This document shows positions 1-6,381 of a DNA stretch of 8,903 nucleotides, one piece after another. Numbering within the stretch: the stretch's first letter is position 1; the number at the start of each line of letters is the position of its first letter. The DNA is from JBBQVO01 sp038211505 (GTDB lineage Bacteria > Chloroflexota > Dehalococcoidia > DSTF01 > JACRBR01): NCBI GenBank assembly GCA_038211505.1, contig JBBQVO010000143.1, positions 1 to 8,903 of the forward strand, given 5' to 3'. Both the position numbers and the translations under genes were made by a program. Below the pieces are notes generated by a model. That model ran no database searches and was not told the DNA's origin. It saw only the letters and a list, made by a program, of their open reading frames with translations.

Positions 1-183
1 AATGCGCCCGGCACCGAAGACTTCTCCACGCCGACTTATACGACGCCCGCTGGAGCCACGTCGTTCACGACGCCACCGCTCCCCACCGATAAGAGCTTCT
101 ACTTCGTCGTCCGTGCGAGGGATCAGGCTGGCAACCGTGACTCGAACATAGTCGAGCGCGAAGGCCAGAACCTGTGCCTCTAA
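1..183 (+). CDS. Fibronectin type III-like domain protein, C-terminal fragment
   Basis: This is the last 60 codons of a gene that begins left of the window; it ends at TAA 181-183. The residues read as the end of a fibronectin type III fold: a Pro/Thr-rich strand region (PGTEDFSTPTYTTPAGATSF), then the typical strand FYFVVRARDQAGNRDSN near the C-terminus. Such domains are common in extracellular or surface-anchored bacterial proteins, where they act as spacers or binding modules; nothing here shows the specific role. The tail after the domain is short (IVEREGQNLCL) and has no membrane anchor or sorting signal. The gene runs convergently with the GGDEF-EAL gene. The domain call is fairly safe, but the whole-protein function is unknown because the 5' part is missing. 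Confidence 0.75.
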   Translation, partial: NAPGTEDFSTPTYTTPAGATSFTTPPLPTDKSFYFVVRARDQAGNRDSNIVEREGQNLCL

Positions 184-187
184 CAAC

Positions 188-203
188 CTCCGTTCGGAGT
201 TTT
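188..203 (+). terminator. Weak intrinsic terminator candidate after the fibronectin-like gene
   Basis: Four bases after the TAA there is a short perfect inverted repeat (CTCC at 188-191 and GGAG at 196-199, loop GTTC, or a 5-bp stem with a 2-nt loop), followed at once by four T (200-203). Position and T-run fit a rho-independent terminator. The stem is short and the T-run interrupted, so the call is tentative. Confidence 0.35.
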
Positions 204-318
204 CGCTTCGGGGCAGCGAGCGTGGGCAGCTGAGCCGCAGGAACCGTCGTTCGCCGGTGCGCGGCGCCATCGGAATCACTGACCTTCGGACGAACTCCAA
301 CGCCGGCAGTTGCGACTG

Positions 319-364
319 GCCGCCTGACGCAGCCACCATTGTGCCATGGTGTTGGCCAGGCGGC
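319..364. repeat. 46-nt imperfect palindrome (hairpin or cruciform) between convergent genes
   Basis: Outer arms GCCGCCTG (319-326) and CAGGCGGC (357-364) are exact reverse complements. Inside them CACCAT (334-339) and ATGGTG (346-351) form a second exact 6-bp stem with loop TGTGCC. The two stems are separated by unpaired bases of nearly equal length on each side. Neither flank carries a T-run, so it is not a classical intrinsic terminator for either strand. It may slow or separate the two convergent transcripts, or be a dispersed extragenic palindrome; no second copy was noticed in this window. Confidence 0.5.
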
Positions 365-445
365 GAAACCACCGCGTCTCGGTACTGCCTCACGGATGTG
401 GCACGAAGGCTGACTCCGCCCGGCGTTGACCCATGAAGTCGGGTA

Positions 446-3340
446 CTACGCAGCGAGTCCCTCGCGGTGATCTTCAAGCATGTGGTCAATCGCCGCCGCT
501 GCCACCGGCCGTGAGAAGAGGAATCCTTGGACGCAATCGCAGTCCAGTCGCCGGAGCTCCGTCGCTTGTGCCTGTCGTTCAATTCCCTCCGCTACCACTT
601 CAAGATGCAACGTCCTGGCGAGGTCGATCATTGCGCGGGTTAGCTCTAGCTTGCTGCCTGCCGCGTCGATGCCATCGACGAACGACTTGTCGATCTTCAG
701 AATATCGAACGGGTAGCGGGCTAAATAGCTGAGTGAAGAATAACCCGTACCGAAGTCATCGATCGCGAGCCGGAGGCCAAGGCGCTTCAAGTTGTTGAGG
801 ACTGGAAGCATCGTCTCGACGTCCTCCATCATCACGCTCTCGGTGACTTCGAGCACAAGGTTCGACGGGTCAACGAGCGTCTCCCGCAGGACATCTGCGA
901 CCTCGTCAACAAACGTCGTCTGCTGCAACTGGCGCACAGACACGTTCACGTTCATCGTCAGATTCGTGGCGGCATGGCGCCCTGCCCACTGCTTCGCCTG
1001 GCGGCAAGCGGAGACCAGGACCCAGCGACCGAGGGACGATATCAACCCGGACTCCTCCGCAAGAGCGATGAAATCCGCCGGCATGATGAGGCCGCGGGTC
1101 GGGTGTTGCCATCGAACCAACGCTTCAACACCGCTCAACTCGCCTGTCGCGAGGCGGAACGTGGGCTGATACTCGAGAAATAGCTCTGATCCGTCGAGTG
1201 CGAGCTGCAGGTCGGCCATCAGTGCAAGCCGCTTCGACATCGCCTCGTGCATGCTCGCGTCGTAGACCTCGCACCGACCCTTTCCGCGCGTCTTGGCGAC
1301 GTACATCGCCACATCGGCATTGTGGACGAGCTCGGTACCGCCCTCGCCGCCCGCGCGCGCCACGCCGATGCTCGCGCCGATGATGACGTGAGTTCCGTCC
1401 AGCGCAACCGGCCGCCGCAACTCCTCGATAATGTGATCGGCGAGTGAGATGACGGCCTCCGTCGTCGTCTCGTTTTCAACGAGGACCGCAAACTCATCGC
1501 CACCGAAGCGGGCAACCGTGTCGCCAATGCGGAGACAAGTGCGTAGACGATTGGCCACCTCGACCAGAGCACGGTCGCCGGCGGCGTGGCCCAGACTGTC
1601 GTTTATCGACTTGAAGTTATCGAGGTCGATGAACAGCACGGTAGCGTGAGGCGTCTCGGCGCTCCGTTCTAGGGCGTGCTCAAGCCGATCGGTGAATCGG
1701 GCTCGGTTCGCCAAACCGGTCAGGGCATCCTGAAACGCTTGGTCACGCAGTTGCTGTTCGAGCAGTCTCCGCTCACTCACGTCACGCGTGTTCAGGACGA
1801 ATCCGCTGACCGCGGGGTCGGCAGTGCAGTCGCTGCCCGTGATCTCGCACGTCCTCCAGGTGCCATCGCGGTGTCGAAGCCTGGCTTCGCACGCGACGGC
1901 GCCGTCCTTCTTGGCGGTCGTTTGCGATAGGAAGGCAACAAGAATCGCACGATCGTTAGGATGGACCAATTCGGAGAACCTTCGACCCACAACGTCAGAG
2001 GGCTCGTAGCCGAGAGTGCCTTCGATCGACGGACTCTGGTACACGACCGCAGTGTCGCTCCGGATCACCGTGATTAAGTCGGACGCGTTCTGTACAAGAG
2101 ATCGGAAGCGCTCCTCGCTCTCCCTAAGGTTCGACTCCATCTCCACACGGCCCGTGACGTCGCGAGAGTTATGCACGATGCCATGGATGGCCGGATCATC
2201 CAGGAGGTTGGTTCCGACCATCTCCAGATACCGGTACGAACCGTCGGCGTGCCGCGCGCGAAGCTCGATCGCCGGATGATCGCCCGGCTCGCTTGCGACC
2301 CGAGCGAGGGACTCTGCGGCGCGTGCGCGGTCGTCCGGGTGAATGAGTCCGATAACGCTGATGCCGATCCAGTCGTCGTGCGAATACCCCATGATGCGTT
2401 CAAAGGAAGGACTCGCGTAGATGGCGCTACCGGCAGCGTCGACGATCGTGACTATGTCGGACGCGTGCCGTACCAGTGCGCGGAACCGTTCTGCGCTCGC
2501 GATGATGGTAGCGTTTGCTGCCTCCAGTTCGCTCGTGCGCGACTCGAGATTCCGCGAAAGGTACGCGCTCAACTCGTCTGACCGCCGGATCAGTGCTTCC
2601 GTCATGCGATTGACGTCCGCGCCGACGTGGGCGAGCTCGCGAGGTCCGCTCTCTGCCACGCGTGCCGATAGGTCACCACCGGCGATAGCGAGCGTGGCCA
2701 CACTCACTTTCTCCAGCGGACGGACAAGCCAACGGATAGTTGCAAGCCCCAGTAGGACGAGCAGTAAGGCCCAGGCCACGGCGATGCCCAGGGAGTACGT
2801 GAGCGTGCGTCGCTGCGCGACGGCATCGGCCTGTTGATTTCTCGCGAGCTCGTCGCGTTCGCTGATCACCGTCTGCTGAATGTCCAGTGTGAACTTCGAC
2901 GCCACTTCGATGAGGCGTGTCTCACCAATGATCGCCAAGGCACCTGCGATGTCGTTTTGTTCAGCGGCTCGAAGAACCCGCTTTTGCGCGTCCAGTACGA
3001 CCGCGTAACTGCTCAACAGCGCCCGGGCGCGGACCGACTCTTCGTCATCGATCTGAGGCGCCGCTGCCGCGGCGGCGCTGAGCGATTCAGAAACGTTCAC
3101 GCTCGCGAGGTTGAACGCGTCGGCATACGAGGAATCACGGATGATGTAGTACGTGGCGAGGTCTGAGCCGAGCGTGGAGAAAGCGATCTGCGCATCTTCG
3201 TACCGCGCGATCTGCGCGATCTGGAAATTTACGCGGGCGTTCGTTTGCGAACGATTGTGAGCGCCGAGATAAACTACGCACCCAAGGGTCGCCGTCACCG
3301 CGATGGCTATCAGCATTGCGGTTAGCGTGACGGTTCTCAA
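446..3340 (-). CDS. Membrane-anchored HAMP-PAS-PAS-GGDEF-EAL protein (diguanylate cyclase/phosphodiesterase)
   Basis: This 964-residue protein is predicted to make and/or break cyclic-di-GMP at the inner face of the membrane. Order of parts: membrane helix (about 5-25), extracytoplasmic helical sensor region (26-180), second helix (182-205), HAMP linker (about 203-256), a likely coiled coil (256-282), PAS 1 (283-398), PAS 2 (408-522), GGDEF (about 535-695), EAL (about 710-955). The cyclase signature is intact (RFGGDEF, GGDEF at 613-617), with a product-inhibition I-site RIGD (604-607) five residues upstream. The EAL domain also keeps its key residues: E739-A-L, NVNVS near 797-801, EVTES near 831-835, DDFGTG (861-866), K882, E918 and Q938. 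Both activities are therefore possible. The listed start is a TTG without a nearby ribosome site. An in-frame CTG at 3361-3359 follows GGAGGG by 5 nt and would add 7 residues (LPPLRLS), giving a basic stretch before the first helix. No clear promoter was found. Confidence 0.93.
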   Translation of the reverse strand: MRTVTLTAMLIAIAVTATLGCVVYLGAHNRSQTNARVNFQIAQIARYEDAQIAFSTLGSDLATYYIIRDSSYADAFNLASVNVSESLSAAAAAAPQIDDEESVRARALLSSYAVVLDAQKRVLRAAEQNDIAGALAIIGETRLIEVASKFTLDIQQTVISERDELARNQQADAVAQRRTLTYSLGIAVAWALLLVLLGLATIRWLVRPLEKVSVATLAIAGGDLSARVAESGPRELAHVGADVNRMTEALIRRSDELSAYLSRNLESRTSELEAANATIIASAERFRALVRHASDIVTIVDAAGSAIYASPSFERIMGYSHDDWIGISVIGLIHPDDRARAAESLARVASEPGDHPAIELRARHADGSYRYLEMVGTNLLDDPAIHGIVHNSRDVTGRVEMESNLRESEERFRSLVQNASDLITVIRSDTAVVYQSPSIEGTLGYEPSDVVGRRFSELVHPNDRAILVAFLSQTTAKKDGAVACEARLRHRDGTWRTCEITGSDCTADPAVSGFVLNTRDVSERRLLEQQLRDQAFQDALTGLANRARFTDRLEHALERSAETPHATVLFIDLDNFKSINDSLGHAAGDRALVEVANRLRTCLRIGDTVARFGGDEFAVLVENETTTEAVISLADHIIEELRRPVALDGTHVIIGASIGVARAGGEGGTELVHNADVAMYVAKTRGKGRCEVYDASMHEAMSKRLALMADLQLALDGSELFLEYQPTFRLATGELSGVEALVRWQHPTRGLIMPADFIALAEESGLISSLGRWVLVSACRQAKQWAGRHAATNLTMNVNVSVRQLQQTTFVDEVADVLRETLVDPSNLVLEVTESVMMEDVETMLPVLNNLKRLGLRLAIDDFGTGYSSLSYLARYPFDILKIDKSFVDGIDAAGSKLELTRAMIDLARTLHLEVVAEGIERQAQATELRRLDCDCVQGFLFSRPVAAAAIDHMLEDHREGLAA

Positions 3341-3538
3341 GGACAGGCGAAGCGGTGGCAGGAATACCCTCCAGGGTCGACTCGACCCGTTAAAGAAGTA
3401 TCGACGGAATGAGTCGAAATAGGCGGCAGGGCACGATATATCAGGAGATCACCTAGAGATCGTTCCCCCAGCGATCGCAATTCCGCCATCGTGTCTGCGC
3501 GCTCCCAAGCGGCGGGCAATCAGCCCGACGAGGCAAGA
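3341..3538. other. Spacer upstream of the GGDEF-EAL gene
   Basis: About 200 bases lie between the start of the GGDEF-EAL gene and the stop of the nitroreductase-like gene, both on the minus strand. The reading frame of the GGDEF-EAL gene stays open upstream to a TGA at 3451-3449, without ATG or GTG. The spacer holds a GGAGGG ribosome-site candidate (3372-3367, minus strand), a direct repeat GAGATC (3445-3450 and 3456-3461), and a short 5-bp inverted repeat with no T-run after the upstream gene (3513-3527). I cannot assign a convincing sigma70 promoter. The spacing suggests the GGDEF-EAL gene may have its own promoter here. Confidence 0.5.
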
Positions 3539-4006
3539 CTAGTCGGTGACGGGAACCAGGATGACGAACGCCCATCCGAACGCGGTTGCAGCGGCGCGGA
3601 GCGGAGCGGCGAGGGCACGCATTTCCCGGTCGTCGATCCGTGGCGGATCGCCACTTGGCATGATCGTGGTCGCTCGCGCTCGCCACGGTTGACCAAGGAG
3701 CCAGTATCGGACTGCCGGATCGTTTCGCAGGTTGCGTAGCCACTGAGCACGTTCGACTCGCAACGTACCGACCACGACAAACCGTCCCACCAGCGTCCCG
3801 ACGAGTGGTACGCGGCGCGTCAGGCCAGACGTTCGTCCGGTCGTCTCAAGGACAATGAGCCCACTGGGCAGGAGACCCGGCGAGCCGAGTCCTGCCCGCA
3901 CGAGGGGTTCGACAACCTTGTTCAGCGTGTCGAAGAACACCGCATCGAATCGGGCGGGGGTCAGACGGTGCATGCCAGAAGTCGGACCAGGAACGCCAGT
4001 GCACAT
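3539..4006 (-). CDS. Deazaflavin (F420)-dependent nitroreductase-family protein
   Basis: This 155-residue protein resembles the Ddn-like family, small split-barrel proteins that bind coenzyme F420 (some members use other flavins) and reduce quinones, nitro compounds or similar acceptors. Family marks visible here are LETTGRTSGLTRRVPL (53-68), the usual (L/T)TTGRKSG-R--PL cofactor loop, and WLRNLRNDPAV (89-99), matching W--NL-A-P-V. The length is normal for the family, and there is no signal peptide or membrane helix. The start used is ATG 4006-4004; an internal ATG at codon 12 (3973-3971) would give 144 residues beginning MHRLTPARFD and is equally plausible, since neither has a strong ribosome site. 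It starts 8 nt after the last stop of the HD-GYP remnant on the same strand, suggesting they were once co-transcribed. Substrate unknown. The family is typical of F420-making bacteria such as Actinobacteria and Chloroflexota. Confidence 0.8.
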   Translation of the reverse strand: MCTGVPGPTSGMHRLTPARFDAVFFDTLNKVVEPLVRAGLGSPGLLPSGLIVLETTGRTSGLTRRVPLVGTLVGRFVVVGTLRVERAQWLRNLRNDPAVRYWLLGQPWRARATTIMPSGDPPRIDDREMRALAAPLRAAATAFGWAFVILVPVTD

Positions 4007-4014
4007 GTCACAGT

Positions 4015-4653
4015 CTACGCGGCGCGGCGTGCGGCTGTGCCTTGTTGCGGCAAGGCGCGCTTTTGCTGCAGACGCGCCAGGGCGTCAACGACCGTCTGAC
4101 TAAATTGCTTGCCTTTGTAGTGCACAATCTCCATCACGGCCGCCATGGCGGGACGCGAGGCGCGCTAGGGTCGATGGCTTGTCATCGCATCGTAGGCGTC
4201 GGCCACGGTGACGATCGCGACGCGCTCCGGTATCTGCTCGCCGATCAGACGATAGCCGCTCCCGTCCCAACTCTCGTGATGCCAACGCGCGACCTGACCA
4301 GCCAGCTCGAACCCCTGTCGCCCCGCCAAGAACTCGGCTCCCCAAACGCTGTGTCGTTTGAGTTGCTCCCAGACCTTCGCCATCTCGAAGTCGTCTCGCT
4401 CACAGCGCATGCGGTTGGAGAGGATGTTGTCGGGCACGCTGATCTTCCCGATGTCTCGAACGTTGAGGTCCCCGTCTCGGCGCAAGGACTGGGATGCAGC
4501 GTGCCGATGCTCCACGCCCGCTTTCAGCCGATGGACAGTGATTCGCATGAGCTGCGCGAACTCCAACACCATTGCGGGAAGCGCGTCTTTGCCAGCGGAC
4601 ACCACAACGCGATGCAGCGAACGCGCTTCGGCTGAAGCGGCGAACGCCGCCAC
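4015..4653 (-). pseudogene. HD-GYP domain phosphodiesterase, interrupted by an in-frame amber codon
   Basis: The minus-strand frame encodes the second half of an HD-GYP domain, the family that hydrolyses cyclic-di-GMP with bound metals. Recognisable parts (numbered from GTG 4653): RDIGKISVPDNIL (66-78), KRHSVWGAEFL (99-109), ARWHHESWDGSGY (122-134), GEQIP (138-142) and VADAYDAMTSHRP (150-162). There TAG at 4167-4165 stops the frame, exactly where the family has the Tyr of RPYR. The same frame then continues for 49 more codons with family-like sequence (MEIVHYKGKQFSQTVVDAL) to TAG 4017-4015. Other lesions: the HD pair reads R66-D67; GYP reads GYRLIGE, missing about two residues including the Pro; about six residues appear extra in 80-98; and the N-terminal part with the first conserved His is not recognisable. 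An in-frame TAG at 4659-4657 lies just upstream of the GTG. Most likely a decaying gene, though amber readthrough or a sequencing error at one base cannot be excluded. Confidence 0.8.
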
Positions 4654-4683
4654 GACCTAGCAGCCGTCGTTGTCTCCCAGAAG

Positions 4684-4971
4684 ATGCGGTGCGTCTATTC
4701 CGAGATGATCGAGCAGAGACCGCAGGTCGTTCTCTTGTCCCTTGAGCGAGCACTGGCAAACGCTGCGCGCGTTCTGGAGCTTACGGCGTACGCCGTCGGC
4801 GGCGTCTGCCCGTTTTATCTTCCGGCGCCGCTCCGCGTGATCGTGGACGAGAGTCTGCGGCGATTCGACGTCGTGTGGTCGGCGGGCGGGACGGCGAACG
4901 CGATCTTTCCGATCGCGCTGGCGGATCTGGTGCGCTACACGGGTGGAGAGTTCACGGACGTAGCGACATAA
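4684..4971 (+). pseudogene. YbaK/EbsC-family (aminoacyl-tRNA editing-like) protein, N-terminally truncated remnant
   Basis: This 95-codon frame matches the C-terminal half of the YbaK/EbsC/ProX editing family, which removes mischarged amino acids from tRNA such as Cys- or Ala-tRNA(Pro). Family-like stretches are ANAARVLELTAYAVGGVCPF (25-44), VIVDESLRRFDVVWSAGGT (52-70) and NAIFPIALADLVRYTGGEF (72-90), ending TDVAT and TAA. Full-length members have about 150-170 residues; the N-terminal half (entry to the fold, the conserved Lys region and the SG---D segment) is absent or unrecognisable before about 4756. Codons upstream of the ATG stay open to TGA 4633-4635 but do not clearly restore the missing part. 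No ribosome site precedes the ATG. The fragment faces away from the HD-GYP remnant, and both have lost their 5' parts at this point. It could be expressed as a short protein, but a working editing domain is unlikely. Confidence 0.65.
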
Positions 4972-4976
4972 CGCGA

Positions 4977-5004
4977 TTGACTCGCGCCGATTAGGGCTGA
5001 TAAT
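4977..5004 (+). promoter_or_regulatory. Sigma70-like promoter for the branched-chain amino acid transporter operon
   Basis: A -35-like TTGACT (4977-4982) and a -10-like GATAAT (4999-5004) are separated by 16 nt; each matches the bacterial housekeeping consensus at 5 of 6 positions. Transcription would start near 5011, giving a leader of about 50 nt before the ATG at 5060. It lies directly after the YbaK remnant's stop (4969-4971) and is the only good promoter seen upstream of the operon. Confidence 0.6.
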
Positions 5005-5046
5005 AGGAACGGTCCGGCCAGGGCACAAAGGCGGACGGAGTTGAAG

Positions 5047-5051
5047 AGGAG
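5047..5051 (+). promoter_or_regulatory. Ribosome binding site of the substrate-binding lipoprotein
   Basis: AGGAG lies 8 nt before the ATG at 5060-5062, an ideal spacing. It supports this start rather than the second in-frame ATG at 5066. Confidence 0.75.
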
Positions 5052-5059
5052 ACCGCAGG

Positions 5060-6355
5060 ATGCCAATGAGGAAGAAGACCCGGCCGATGGGCAAGGTGAT
5101 GTTGCTGACAGCGATTCTCGCGCTGTTGACGGCGATCCTTGCTTCATGCGGAGGGGGAACGAGCAGTAAGGACAAGACCGCTACAGCAGGGGCGGGCGGC
5201 GGCAAGACACCAGCGGCAGGCGCAACGACCGCCGCTACGAAGGCGGCGACGACGGCCGCGGCGTCGAGTGGCGGTACGATCACGGTCAAGAAGGGCGACA
5301 AGCTTAAGATCGGTATCAGCACGACGCTGACGACCGACAACGCTCAGCTTGGCATCCCGATCCGTGACGCGGCGTTGCTGGCGCTCAAGACGAAGGCCAC
5401 GATTAAGGGCTTTACGTTGGAGGGGGACCCGCAAGACGACGGCTGCGCTGGTCCGGCCTCGGTGACAGCGGCGAACAAGCTGATCTCTGATGGGGTGGTG
5501 GCTGTGCTGGGTCCGATGTGCTCGGGCGGCACCGTAGCGGCGCAGGACCCCTACGCGGCAGCGAGCATGCTCGTGGTGAGCGGATCTGCGACTGCGGTGA
5601 ACGTGACGCTCACGTCGAAGAAGGGATTCTTCCGCGTGGCGTGGAACGACTCGACGCAAGGCGGCGAGATGGCGAAGTACGTCTACACGACGCTCGGCAA
5701 GAAGAACGCCGTGCTTGTGAACGACCAGAGCGTGTACGGCAAGGGCCTGATGGACGTCTTCAAAGCGTCGTTCACCGCTCTTGGCGGAAAGGTCGTCAGC
5801 GAAGAGGCGGTCACAGTAGGCGAGAAGGACTTCGGCCCCACCGTGACAAAGATCAAAGGCGAGACCGCCGACATTGTCGTGTTCGGCGGGTTCATCGCTG
5901 AGGGCGCGATCCTTGTGCGGCAGTTGAGCGAAGCAGGCGTGACCGCGACGTTCATGGGCGCCGATGGTATCGCGGATCAGAAGTACATCGACCAGGCTGG
6001 CGGCAAGGCCGAGGGCTCGTACGTGAGCCGCGGGCCAAAGCCGACCGACACCACCAAGTACGACGCGTTCGCCGCGGCGTACAAGGCGGAGTACAACAAG
6101 GAAGCGGGCCAGTTCGGCGACTATGCTACGGACGGGACGAACGTGATCCTCGCGGCGATCGAATCGGTGGCGGCCGTTGACAGCAGCGGGAACCTCGTGA
6201 TCGACCGCGACAAGTTGATCGCGGCACTGACGGCGACCGACTACTCCGGCGCCACGGGGGAGATCAAGTTCAACGACAAGGGTGACCGTATCGTCGTCGG
6301 CGCGGTGAACGAGATCGACCAGGTGAAGGGCGGGAAGCTCACGCGAATCCAGTAA
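5060..6355 (+). CDS. Branched-chain amino acid-type ABC transporter substrate-binding lipoprotein
   Basis: This 431-residue protein is the extracytoplasmic binding component of a LIV/HAAT-type importer (Peripla_BP_6-like, LivJ/LivK family). It opens with a basic stretch (MPMRKKTRPMGK), a hydrophobic signal segment and a lipobox LASC, so Cys30 should be lipidated and the protein tethered to the membrane. Residues 31-75 form a Gly/Ala/Thr-rich linker of low complexity. The two-lobed binding domain starts near 80 (KLKIGISTTLTTDNAQLG) and includes family-like segments: GDPQDDGCAGPASVTAANKLI, VVAVLGPMCSGGTVAA, SKKGFFRVAWNDSTQGG, VLVNDQSVYGKGL, DIVVFGGFIAEGAILVRQ and GATGEIKFNDKGDR. It is first in the operon with its own promoter and ribosome site, and a hairpin follows its stop. 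The ligand is not certain: relatives bind Leu/Ile/Val, but also amides, urea or aromatic acids. Confidence 0.93.
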   Translation: MPMRKKTRPMGKVMLLTAILALLTAILASCGGGTSSKDKTATAGAGGGKTPAAGATTAATKAATTAAASSGGTITVKKGDKLKIGISTTLTTDNAQLGIPIRDAALLALKTKATIKGFTLEGDPQDDGCAGPASVTAANKLISDGVVAVLGPMCSGGTVAAQDPYAAASMLVVSGSATAVNVTLTSKKGFFRVAWNDSTQGGEMAKYVYTTLGKKNAVLVNDQSVYGKGLMDVFKASFTALGGKVVSEEAVTVGEKDFGPTVTKIKGETADIVVFGGFIAEGAILVRQLSEAGVTATFMGADGIADQKYIDQAGGKAEGSYVSRGPKPTDTTKYDAFAAAYKAEYNKEAGQFGDYATDGTNVILAAIESVAAVDSSGNLVIDRDKLIAALTATDYSGATGEIKFNDKGDRIVVGAVNEIDQVKGGKLTRIQ

Positions 6356-6381
6356 GAGCGGAGCGTAAGCGTTTGTAGGTA

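Larger units (their letters stand above)
184..445. other. Gene-free convergent spacer
   Basis: The 262 bases between the two convergent stop codons hold no ORF with recognisable protein character. They contain the weak terminator candidate at 188-203 and the imperfect palindrome at 319-364. I see no tRNA, no insertion-sequence end and no further regulatory site. Confidence 0.6.

Noticed and set aside
3473..3480. GCGATCGC octamer, resembling the cyanobacterial HIP1 repeat
   Set aside because: Only a single copy was noticed, and the gene content does not suggest a cyanobacterium; expected by chance in GC-rich DNA.
3337..3519. Small minus-strand ORF (60 codons) just before the GGDEF-EAL gene
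   Set aside because: No ribosome site, no family character, and it covers the likely translation signals of the real gene; treated as chance.
3513..3527. 5-bp inverted repeat (CGGGC/GCCCG) after the nitroreductase-like gene, considered as a terminator
   Set aside because: Short stem with no T-run downstream on the minus strand.
4165..4167. Amber codon as a pyrrolysine or other recoding site
   Set aside because: No recoding element or supporting genes are visible, and the gene carries other lesions, so simple decay or a base error explains it better.
4042..4635. Plus-strand ORF of 197 codons opposite the HD-GYP remnant
   Set aside because: No recognisable family, whereas the opposite frame carries HHE, DAYDAMT and other HD-GYP segments on both sides of the amber codon.
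4657..5340. Long minus-strand ORF (227 codons) opposite the YbaK remnant and lipoprotein start
   Set aside because: Its sequence has no family character. It crosses the well-supported promoter and lipoprotein signal sequence and is explained as the antisense of the Ala/Thr-rich coding region.
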